Source: Chromatiales bacterium
GTDB taxonomy: Bacteria > Pseudomonadota > Gammaproteobacteria > JAGRCI01
Length of the DNA stretch: 64,000 nucleotides
Assembly (NCBI GenBank): GCA_020445565.1
Contig: JAGRGI010000064.1
Span: forward strand, 1-64,000
Direction: 5' to 3'
This document shows, piece after piece, positions 1 to 6,491 of this stretch; position 1 is the first letter of the stretch, and the number at the start of each line of letters is the position of its first letter. A model generated the notes under the pieces. It did not search any database and was not told the origin of the DNA. It saw nothing but the letters and a program-made list of their open reading frames with translations. A program made the position numbers and the translations under genes.

Positions 1-2
1 GC

Positions 3-407
3 TCGTCAAGCTATGGTGCTGGCGAATGGGCGGGGATTGGGTTAGGAATTGCCCGAGGGAATGTCGGGTCATTTGGGACAATTGCGAGGAAGGCAACTGT
101 CACAAAGCGGGCACCGAATACTTTCCCCAAGAATGCAGATGATTTGCTGCCAGGCTTGCCGCGTGATGCAAAAGGTAGAATTTACCCAAATAGCTACACC
201 AGAATTCGCCCGGAACAACACCCGATTAAGCCTGGCGAAACGTATGCACCTCGTCATCATGGCCAGCATTACCATGTGGAAACGCGCATAGATCCGGCAA
301 AAAGTTGGAATAATAAAAAGAATGTAACAAAAATAAAACCGCCTAATTACCAGCCTGGTTATGGCACAGGATTCTTGCCTGGTGAAAAATTTCCAGGGGC
401 TAATTAA
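3..407 (+). CDS. C-terminal end of an RHS-type polymorphic toxin (5' truncated by window edge)
   Basis: An open frame enters from the left edge and ends at the TAA at 405-407, giving 134 visible residues. The first part (S-S-Y-G-A-G-E-W-A-G-I-G-L-G-I-A-R-G-N) resembles the short glycine-rich linker that follows the RHS core, and the rest looks like a variable toxin tip. The tip carries a His-rich motif RHHGQHYHVE and a basic, Pro-rich end (PPNYQPGYGTGFLPGEKFPG). The acidic small gene starting at the very next base is the expected arrangement for a toxin and its immunity protein. In such systems the C-terminal tip is released into a rival cell, often as a nuclease or nucleotide-modifying enzyme. 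I cannot name the toxin family or its catalytic residues. The lower GC and mixed codon use differ from the genes after 880 and suggest horizontal transfer. Most of the protein is outside the window. Confidence 0.6.
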   Translation, partial: SSSYGAGEWAGIGLGIARGNVGSFGTIARKATVTKRAPNTFPKNADDLLPGLPRDAKGRIYPNSYTRIRPEQHPIKPGETYAPRHHGQHYHVETRIDPAKSWNNKKNVTKIKPPNYQPGYGTGFLPGEKFPGAN

Positions 408-767
408 TTGAAAAAGAAACACATTGATGCTGAAATTGGCTTCTCTGATGCTGAGGTAGATACTTATACCAAGGAGGGTGATATTTTATCGGTTAGAGTT
501 TTGGCATGGAATCAATCACATATAACAGTTGTATTTAAGAATGTGATTCGTGTGCTGGATAACGATGCGAATTCTATTTCTGCCTTTTGTCAGATTATTG
601 ATTCATCTGAGTTTCTTAATGCTGCGCTTAACAGACTATATGAGGATGCTATCCCTTCTGATCATTTATATGTTCACTACCAGTTTTTGGATGAGGATGA
701 TCTTCCAGCCTTGGAAGTCGTGAGTGAGCATATGGAAATCAGTTATTCAGGGGACCAAGTAACGTGA
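408..767 (+). CDS. Putative immunity protein for the upstream toxin
   Basis: This 119-residue acidic protein has no signal peptide or membrane segment. It is rich in Asp/Glu (for example FLDEDDLPALEVVSEHMEIS) and is expected to stay in the cytoplasm. The only plausible start is the TTG at 408, which abuts the toxin stop codon (TAATTG), so translation is probably coupled. No strong ribosome binding site is visible. Small size, acidity against a basic toxin tip, low GC and immediate adjacency all match cognate immunity proteins of RHS/contact-dependent toxins. The product family is not recognised; the role is inferred from position. A rho-independent terminator follows at 784-810. Confidence 0.55.
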   Translation: MKKKHIDAEIGFSDAEVDTYTKEGDILSVRVLAWNQSHITVVFKNVIRVLDNDANSISAFCQIIDSSEFLNAALNRLYEDAIPSDHLYVHYQFLDEDDLPALEVVSEHMEISYSGDQVT

Positions 768-783
768 TCAACTGAATATCTTC

Positions 784-810
784 AAAGCCCGGCCCCGCTG
801 GGCTTTCTAC
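784..810 (+). terminator. Rho-independent terminator after toxin/immunity pair
   Basis: AAAGCCC (784-790) pairs with GGGCTTT (800-806) around a 9-base loop, followed by a short pyrimidine-rich run. It sits 17 bases after the immunity gene stop. Confidence 0.7.
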
Positions 811-881
811 TTTACCTTAGCCCTATTATTGGGGAGGGGGACAAGGGGACATTGTCAATTGCTCATCCGCGACGGACATCC

Positions 882-2099
882 CTAAAACAAGCTCCCGTTC
901 CAGGGTCTGGCGTTGCAACGGGCGTTAAGACGCGCCACGCGAAGTTGCAATGCATCATCCACGTGCCCGGAGAGGTCTTCCGCATCCGCCGCAATCTGTA
1001 ACGCCGCAACCGGGTCGTGAGCAATATGCTCGTAATACTTCGCCAGCTCGATACGCGCCTTGAGACTGCCATTGGCGGTGTCGTTTTTCCAGATTTCCAC
1101 GGCCTCCTCCCAACGTTTCGCGCGTTTGTAGAGATTGGCAAGAAATTGTCTTCCTTCCATCCCCAATACAGATTGTCGGTATTCCAGGATTTCCATTGCC
1201 ATGCGCATACGTCCTGCCCGTGCGTGAAACCGGGCAAGTGCGACAACATCCGCTTCGGGGCCAAGATCCCCTGCGTAGATTCGAGCCAGCGCATCTGTAA
1301 GCGCGAACAGGCTGAGCAAATCCTGGCGATTGTGGCGCAGCACGCCTATCAATTCTTCCATGCGACCCCGTGTCAACCAATCGCGCCAGGCTTCGGGGGC
1401 AGCGGAACCTGGCAGATCGTCCACTCGCGCTCGGTTGAGCAGGTGACGTTCCGCGCTCGCCAGACGACAATCGGACCAGCTTCCAGTGAATACCCGCCGT
1501 ACCGCAGGGAGCAGATCGAGGTGCGGAAATCCGACCAGGGGATCTGCCGATCGATGCAGGCGAAACCGGGTCGATAGCAAGGGCAAGTCGAAGGATTTCC
1601 CGTTATAGCTCAGGAGTGTGAATTCTTCGCCAACTGCCTTTGCCAATTCCCCCAGCATCAGTGCCTCGGCACTGAAGCGAGTGAGTAACCATTGGCGAAG
1701 TTCAATCCTATCACCGGGCACTCGCACAGCGATGCCTATCAGAAAGGCCGTGGTGCCGCTGCCACCCGCCAAACCCGTGGTTTCGGTGTCCAGCGCGAGC
1801 AAGGTGGTACCAGGATATTCACCCTGTTTCCACAGCAGGGAATGTGATGCCATGGATCCGTGAGGCGTAAATGGTACACGTTCAGTCGTCAGAATGAGCC
1901 CTGGCGCGATTTGCTTTCCGCCGATGCGCTCTGCCAGTTGGCATTCTGCCGAGTCGTCCGGCGCCTCACCGTTGAGGCTCCTGCGGCCGGCCCGGCGCAA
2001 TCGTTCGGACAGGCTCGGCGCTGCCCTATCCTGGCCGAGCGGACCGCCACGGTGCAAATTGGCCAGACGACTACGCAGATCGCCCCCGCTGCTACGCAT
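882..2099 (-). CDS. mrfB: MrfB/YprB-like DEDDh 3'-5' exonuclease with TPR-like C-terminus
   Basis: The 405-residue protein has the ribonuclease-H-like YprB exonuclease fold. Motif I is LLALDTETTGLAGG (D104, E106), motif II is LLSYNGKSFDLPLL (D171) and motif III is HNRQDLL (H256, D260), giving a complete DEDDh set. The C-terminal third is helical with TPR-like pairs (FHARAGRMRMAMEILEYR, YKRAKRWEEAVEIWKND). In Bacillus subtilis the homologous pair MrfA/MrfB (YprA/YprB) removes mitomycin C adducts independently of UvrABC. The ATG at 2099 is chosen because it overlaps the helicase stop at 2092-2094 by 8 bases, indicating translational coupling; a longer frame upstream would run deep into the helicase gene. 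The pairing with mrfA is the strongest support for the name. Confidence 0.85.
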   Translation of the reverse strand: MRSSGGDLRSRLANLHRGGPLGQDRAAPSLSERLRRAGRRSLNGEAPDDSAECQLAERIGGKQIAPGLILTTERVPFTPHGSMASHSLLWKQGEYPGTTLLALDTETTGLAGGSGTTAFLIGIAVRVPGDRIELRQWLLTRFSAEALMLGELAKAVGEEFTLLSYNGKSFDLPLLSTRFRLHRSADPLVGFPHLDLLPAVRRVFTGSWSDCRLASAERHLLNRARVDDLPGSAAPEAWRDWLTRGRMEELIGVLRHNRQDLLSLFALTDALARIYAGDLGPEADVVALARFHARAGRMRMAMEILEYRQSVLGMEGRQFLANLYKRAKRWEEAVEIWKNDTANGSLKARIELAKYYEHIAHDPVAALQIAADAEDLSGHVDDALQLRVARLNARCNARPWNGSLF

Positions 2100-4497
2100 G
2101 GCCGGCCGCGGCAACTCCAATGCCGGAAAGCAGTGCCAACATGCTGCGAGCAAGAGATTTGGGATCTTCGTCTGTGCCTTCGTCGCTGGCCAGCACGGGA
2201 CCGATGCAGGAGGGGCATCCCTTGCGGCAGCTGCAGCCGTTCACCAGATCGACGGCCCGTTGCAGCACATCCCCCCGCAAGTCATAGAGCCGCGCCGCCA
2301 AGCCAACCCCGCCTGGGCGGTTGTCGTAGAGGAACAGGGTGGGGTCGAAGCGCTCCCCGGGTTGCAGGTTTTCGGGCCAGGGTTGTTCCGGCGACGGCGT
2401 ACTGATGTAGCCGTCCAGGCCTCGGCTGCCCACGGCACGCCCCAGGTCGCCGTGCTCGGACATGGACAAAAGCGCCGCGGAGAAATGTACCGCGTGGGCC
2501 GCACCCAGAAACCCCTCCATGGCCTGCCAGCGATTGGTGAAACTCTGCTCCAGCACGTTCGGCGGCAACGTCCACCAAATGGCGGTGGTGTGCATTTCCT
2601 GGTCCGGCAGGCGAATAAGGCCATAGCCGATGTTATCGTGGGTGTAATAGCGGATTTTCTTGTAACCTGCCATGCGGACCAGCAGATGGACCTCGCCGTG
2701 GCTGCACTGTCCGACCCCCTGCGGCGACTGTTCGAAGGATTCGAGGATCTTCAGACGGGTGTAGTCGATGGCATCCGTGTAGTAATCGGCATGGGTTTCC
2801 CGCACATAAGCCTTACGGCCTTCCCAGTCGAGATGCTCCACCTGCCAGGGTCGGGACTGGATCATATAAATGGCGCCTTCATAGAGGGTTGAGGGCACGC
2901 TGAAATAGTCCACCTCGGCAATGATCTCCTGCTTGCCGCCGCTGCGATCGATTACCAGGAAATTGCCTTCGGCCACCGAACGCAGGCTGACACCGTTGGC
3001 CGGATAGCTGTCCGTCATCCAATGCCAATTCCCGCCCTCGCGGTGCAGCACGCCCTCTTCTTCCAGGTAGTCGAGAAATTCTTTGGGATCGCGGCCACCA
3101 AAACACTCGCCGCGGCGAAAACTCAACTCGAAGGCGGCGCAACGGATATGGTCCAGCAGTACCAGCAGTTGATCGGGATCGATGCGGGCGTGCTCGGGTG
3201 AGACTTCGGCAAAGAAATCGGGGTTACGAACCATAAACTGGTCCAGAGGATCGGAACTGGCGACCAGCACTCCCAGGGCAGGACGATTGCGGCGCCCGGC
3301 GCGCCCCAGGCGCTGGTGGGTGGCAGCCACGGTTCCGGGATAGCCGTTGAGCACGCAGACATCCAAGGCGCCGATATCGACTCCCAGCTCCAGGGCAGAG
3401 GTGGAAACCACGCATTGAATGGCGCCATCGCGCAAGGCCCTTTCCGTGCTGCGGCGTTCGCCGGGCAGATAACCCCCACGATAGGCTCGCACACGGGGCG
3501 GACGGCGCGGATCGCGATCGAAGACATCCTTGAGGTATTTGGTCAATACCTCGACCATCAGGCGGGAGCGGGCGAACAGGATACTCTTAAGACCCAACCC
3601 CATGGCCAGACGCGTAATACGGGTGGTCTGCGAGCGGGCCGAGGCACGGATGCCCAGATCATGATTGACGACCGGTGGATTCCAAAGCAACAGTGTACGC
3701 TCACCCGTGGGTGCGCCACTTCGATCGATACACTCGACCGGTTCGCCCAACAGCTGTTCGGCAAGCTCGCCGGGGTTGGCGATGGTGGCCGAACAGAACA
3801 CGAATACCGGATCAGAGCCGTAGAATCGACAAATACGCCGCAGCCTTCGCAGCACGTTCGCCACATGAGAACCGAACACCCCTCGGTAGGTGTGCATCTC
3901 GTCGATGACCACATAGCGCAGATTCTCGAAAAACTGCGCCCACTTGGTATGGTGCGGAAGTATCCCCTGGTGCAACATATCCGGGTTGCTCACCACGATG
4001 TCGCCGCGAGTACGCACCGCCTTGCGCGCATCTCCGGGGGTGTCGCCGTCGAAGGTATAGGCCCGTACTCCCAGTTCACCAGCTTGATTCAGTGCCAGGA
4101 TCTCCGCTACCTGATCCTGCGACAGCGCCTTGGTGGGGAACAGATACAATGCCTTGGCGCCCGACTCCAGGGCCGCCTGCAACACCGGCAGGTTGTAGCA
4201 CAGCGACTTGCCCGAAGCGGTGGGCGTTACCACTACCACAGATTTGCCTCCACGCAGGCAATGCCAGGCCTGGGCCTGGTGGCTATAAAGGCGCTGGATG
4301 CCCCTTTGTGCCAGAGCCTCGCGCAGCCGGGGATCCAGTTCCGCTGGCAGCGGCGCATATTCTGCGGGGCTGGCCGGCCGGTGCAGCTCGGCCGTGATGC
4401 GGCCGGCATACTTGCGCCGCAGACCATCGAGCAATTGCGAAACCGGCGAAGTTTGACTGGTTTCTTCCTGCAACACAGCAGAACCGGCGTTCACCAT
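2092..4497 (-). CDS. mrfA: MrfA/YprA-like DEAD/DEAH-box helicase with C-terminal four-Cys zinc site
   Basis: This is an 801-residue superfamily-2 helicase. Visible motifs are the Q-like motif (YSHQAQAWHCLRGG), Walker A (TPTASGKSLCYNLP), DEMH box (VIDEMHTYRG), motif III (FCSATIANP), VSTSALELGVDIG and motif VI (HQRLGRAGRRNR). The C-terminal DUF1998/MrfA zinc-binding domain has the signature NGCSCRKGCPSCIG. In B. subtilis MrfA is a 3'-5' DNA helicase working with the exonuclease MrfB in repair of mitomycin lesions. The ATG at 4497 is preferred because it has an AAAAGGGG ribosome binding site and gives a normal N-terminus; a longer frame would overlap lexA. Transcribed divergently from lexA with only 119 bases between start codons, so SOS control is plausible but not shown. 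Confidence 0.88.
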   Translation of the reverse strand: MVNAGSAVLQEETSQTSPVSQLLDGLRRKYAGRITAELHRPASPAEYAPLPAELDPRLREALAQRGIQRLYSHQAQAWHCLRGGKSVVVVTPTASGKSLCYNLPVLQAALESGAKALYLFPTKALSQDQVAEILALNQAGELGVRAYTFDGDTPGDARKAVRTRGDIVVSNPDMLHQGILPHHTKWAQFFENLRYVVIDEMHTYRGVFGSHVANVLRRLRRICRFYGSDPVFVFCSATIANPGELAEQLLGEPVECIDRSGAPTGERTLLLWNPPVVNHDLGIRASARSQTTRITRLAMGLGLKSILFARSRLMVEVLTKYLKDVFDRDPRRPPRVRAYRGGYLPGERRSTERALRDGAIQCVVSTSALELGVDIGALDVCVLNGYPGTVAATHQRLGRAGRRNRPALGVLVASSDPLDQFMVRNPDFFAEVSPEHARIDPDQLLVLLDHIRCAAFELSFRRGECFGGRDPKEFLDYLEEEGVLHREGGNWHWMTDSYPANGVSLRSVAEGNFLVIDRSGGKQEIIAEVDYFSVPSTLYEGAIYMIQSRPWQVEHLDWEGRKAYVRETHADYYTDAIDYTRLKILESFEQSPQGVGQCSHGEVHLLVRMAGYKKIRYYTHDNIGYGLIRLPDQEMHTTAIWWTLPPNVLEQSFTNRWQAMEGFLGAAHAVHFSAALLSMSEHGDLGRAVGSRGLDGYISTPSPEQPWPENLQPGERFDPTLFLYDNRPGGVGLAARLYDLRGDVLQRAVDLVNGCSCRKGCPSCIGPVLASDEGTDEDPKSLARSMLALLSGIGVAAAGHA

Positions 4498-4616
4498 CTG
4501 TACCCCTTTTGTTCTCGTTCGATGGTAGTATAACGGTGAATGACGCGGTCGCAAGGCAAAATCCGGGCACGCCGATTGGGCAAGCCGCGCAAACAGACGG
4601 AGGCAACACCACAGCC
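4498..4616. promoter_or_regulatory. Divergent control region between mrfA and lexA
   Basis: The 119-base gap must carry both promoters. An AT-rich patch TGGTAGTATAACGGTGAATG lies at about 4522-4541. I searched for the gammaproteobacterial SOS box CTGT-N8-ACAG and did not find one. There are GTTC half-sites (GTTCTCGTTC at 4510-4519) and the TAGTATAAC stretch that could be non-canonical operators, consistent with the atypical DNA-binding domain of this LexA. The assignment as control region rests on geometry. Confidence 0.4.
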
Positions 4617-5237
4617 ATGAGCAAACTCCCCCCCCTGACCCGCAAGCAACAGGAAGTCTACGAACATCTCCGTGACACCCACTACGATCCTCCCCCCACC
4701 CTGGACGAACTCTGTGCCGATCTGGGCTTGAGTTCGCGCGGTTCACTGCACAAACACATCACCGCCCTCATCGACGCTGGTCTTGTGGTCCCCATGGACG
4801 GTAAACAGCGTGGTGTCCGGCTGGTGGAAACGGCCAAAAAACCGGTAAGACCGGAGGCGAGTTTTCTACCGATGTTGGGCTACATTGCCGCTGGCAGACC
4901 GATTGAGGCATTGGAAAATCCCGATGAAATCGAGGTACCTGCCACCTTTATTGGGCGCAGAAAATGTTTCGTGTTGCGCGTAAAGGGCGATTCGATGATC
5001 GAAGACGGCATTCTGGATGGCGATTGGGTCGTGATTGAACAACGGGACACCGCCGAAAACGGCGAAGTCGTCGTCGCCCTGGTGGATGACAACGAGGCCA
5101 CCCTGAAACGTCTGCAACGCAAGGGACGCAAAGTGATACTGCATCCGGCCAATGCCGCCATGGAGCCAATGGAGTACGGCGCCAGCCGGGTCAGAATACA
5201 GGGAGTTCTGGTGGGCCAGATGCGTTCCTACCGCTGA
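4617..5237 (+). CDS. lexA: LexA SOS-response repressor (S24 autoprotease)
   Basis: The 206-residue protein has an N-terminal winged helix (LTRKQQEVYEHLRD to RGVRLVE, about residues 5-72) and a C-terminal S24 peptidase domain. The Ala-Gly autocleavage bond is in GYIAAGRP, the Ser nucleophile in KGDSMIEDGI, and the general-base Lys in NEATLKRL. On RecA-ssDNA activation LexA self-cleaves and derepresses DNA repair genes. The start at ATG 4617 is chosen because it gives the conserved LexA N-terminus and has GGAGG at 4599-4603. The recognition helix (LSSRGSLHKHITALIDAGL) differs from the usual gammaproteobacterial PNAAEEHLKAL, so its operator may be non-canonical. It is adjacent to mrfAB (divergent) and the TIR/STAND pair (downstream, same strand). 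Confidence 0.92.
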   Translation: MSKLPPLTRKQQEVYEHLRDTHYDPPPTLDELCADLGLSSRGSLHKHITALIDAGLVVPMDGKQRGVRLVETAKKPVRPEASFLPMLGYIAAGRPIEALENPDEIEVPATFIGRRKCFVLRVKGDSMIEDGILDGDWVVIEQRDTAENGEVVVALVDDNEATLKRLQRKGRKVILHPANAAMEPMEYGASRVRIQGVLVGQMRSYR

Positions 5238-5274
5238 GTTTGCAACAGCTCTCCGATCTATCCCGGCGCCGCTC

Positions 5275-5280
5275 TATAAT
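5275..5280 (+). promoter_or_regulatory. Possible -10 element upstream of the TIR/STAND operon
   Basis: A perfect TATAAT lies 117 bases before the TIR gene start. The -35 position (about 5252-5257) has no good TTGACA match, so this is a weak prediction. It would let the TIR/STAND pair be transcribed independently of lexA. Confidence 0.35.
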
Positions 5281-5396
5281 GATTTTCAGAGAATCAGCGA
5301 ATCTCCCCGACCGCCTGGGGCGTACTTCGGAGTAATCTACCGCAGGTCTTGAAGGAGACAACGCCATGGGCCGCGACCGCAACGACGGAGACAGGC

Positions 5397-6491
5397 ATGT
5401 CTTACGTCGGTGAGCCCTTTAAGCACGATATCTTCGTCAGTTACAGCCACGGCGACGTGGACGGAACCGGCGTGTCCAAGCTCAAACAATGGTCCCAGGC
5501 ATTCGTGCGGGAACTGGAAAGTGAGCTTCGCGCGCACCCGACCTTCGGACGCGAGGTAAGCCTGTTCCTCGACCAACATCTGCGTCCCGAACAGGGCCTG
5601 GACCCGCTGGCGCCGCTTACCGACCAGCTACGCGAGGATATCGGCGCTTCCGCCATACTCACCGTACTGATGTCGCCCCAGTACCAACGCTCGCAATGGT
5701 GCGATGAAGAACGCCAGTGGTGGCGGGCAAGGCAGGACGAATTGGGACTGTCTGCTGACGGACGCATCGCCGTGGCGCGCATCTGGCCGACCGCCGACGC
5801 CTGGCCTGAGGTTTTCTGCGACAGCCGCGGTGAACAGCTCATCGGCTTCCCCTTCTTCGACAAGACCCGCGCAGAATTGCGGCCCCAACCCTACGAATGG
5901 CCGGAACCGGAGCCAGACAGCAAAGGCCCGTTTCGCGATGCCCTGCTGGATATGGTGGGATGGCTGGGACTTCGACTGCAAGACCTGAAGGATCAATTGG
6001 ACGAGAAGCGTCGCCAACAGGCCGATGCCGCCCGCCTGGGCAGCGGCGAGGGCCAAGTGGTCTACCTGCACGGCCGTGCCGAACATGCGCGCGATTGGGA
6101 ACAAGCGGGCCAACGTCTCAGCGACAGCGGTTTCGTGGTGCTGCCTGGAGAGCCGGACCCGATCGTCCAGGATCCACGTCGCCTGCAAGAGATCCGCCGT
6201 GGCCGCATCGAGGTGCTGAGTGGCTGCGATGCCCTGCTGCTGGTGGGCTGCGACGACGGTCGCGCCCTGGATGCCGACTTGGTGGTGGTCGGGCGGCAGG
6301 ACCGTCAATCCGCAAAGGCCGTGTCCAACCGTCCACTGCCCTGCGCATTGCTCGACAGGGTCGGTGGCGATGTGGCCAATCCGAAACGCAAAACCGCCGC
6401 TCACGGACTACGGGTGGAATGGATAGACGCCACCCAAGACCCTTGGACACCCAAGGTTCGCCAATGGCTGACTTCGGTGGCAAACCCATGA
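5397..6491 (+). CDS. TIR-domain protein, putative NAD-consuming effector of a TIR/STAND conflict system
   Basis: This 364-residue protein opens with a bacterial TIR domain (residues about 9-150). Box 1 is HDIFVSYSHGD, and the catalytic loop is SPQYQRSQWCDEERQWW with the WCxxE glutamate at E105, the NADase residue in active TIRs. A second Rossmann-like segment follows (about 215-340: QVVYLHGRAEHARDWE, CDALLLVGCDDGRALDADLV), which may be a TIR-like or nucleotide-sensing domain; I cannot assign it. ATG 5397 is used because it has GGAG at 5386-5389; a TTG at 5349 would add 16 unlikely residues. The stop overlaps the next gene by ATGA, so the two proteins are probably made in fixed ratio. Bacterial TIRs deplete NAD+ or make signalling nucleotides during phage defence; activity here is inferred. 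Confidence 0.8.
   Translation: MSYVGEPFKHDIFVSYSHGDVDGTGVSKLKQWSQAFVRELESELRAHPTFGREVSLFLDQHLRPEQGLDPLAPLTDQLREDIGASAILTVLMSPQYQRSQWCDEERQWWRARQDELGLSADGRIAVARIWPTADAWPEVFCDSRGEQLIGFPFFDKTRAELRPQPYEWPEPEPDSKGPFRDALLDMVGWLGLRLQDLKDQLDEKRRQQADAARLGSGEGQVVYLHGRAEHARDWEQAGQRLSDSGFVVLPGEPDPIVQDPRRLQEIRRGRIEVLSGCDALLLVGCDDGRALDADLVVVGRQDRQSAKAVSNRPLPCALLDRVGGDVANPKRKTAAHGLRVEWIDATQDPWTPKVRQWLTSVANP

Noticed and set aside
3316-4533. A long + strand open frame across the helicase gene
   Set aside because: It is antisense to mrfA and has no ribosome site; helicase motifs are clear on the minus strand.
4498-4616. Canonical SOS box before lexA or mrfA
   Set aside because: CTGT at about 4498 has no ACAG partner at the required distance, so no SOS box can be claimed.
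5897-6487. N-terminal extension of the STAND gene within the TIR gene
   Set aside because: The in-frame extension is antisense-like low complexity (Arg/Pro/Gly-rich) and overlaps a clear TIR coding sequence. The ATGA overlap gives a normal start.
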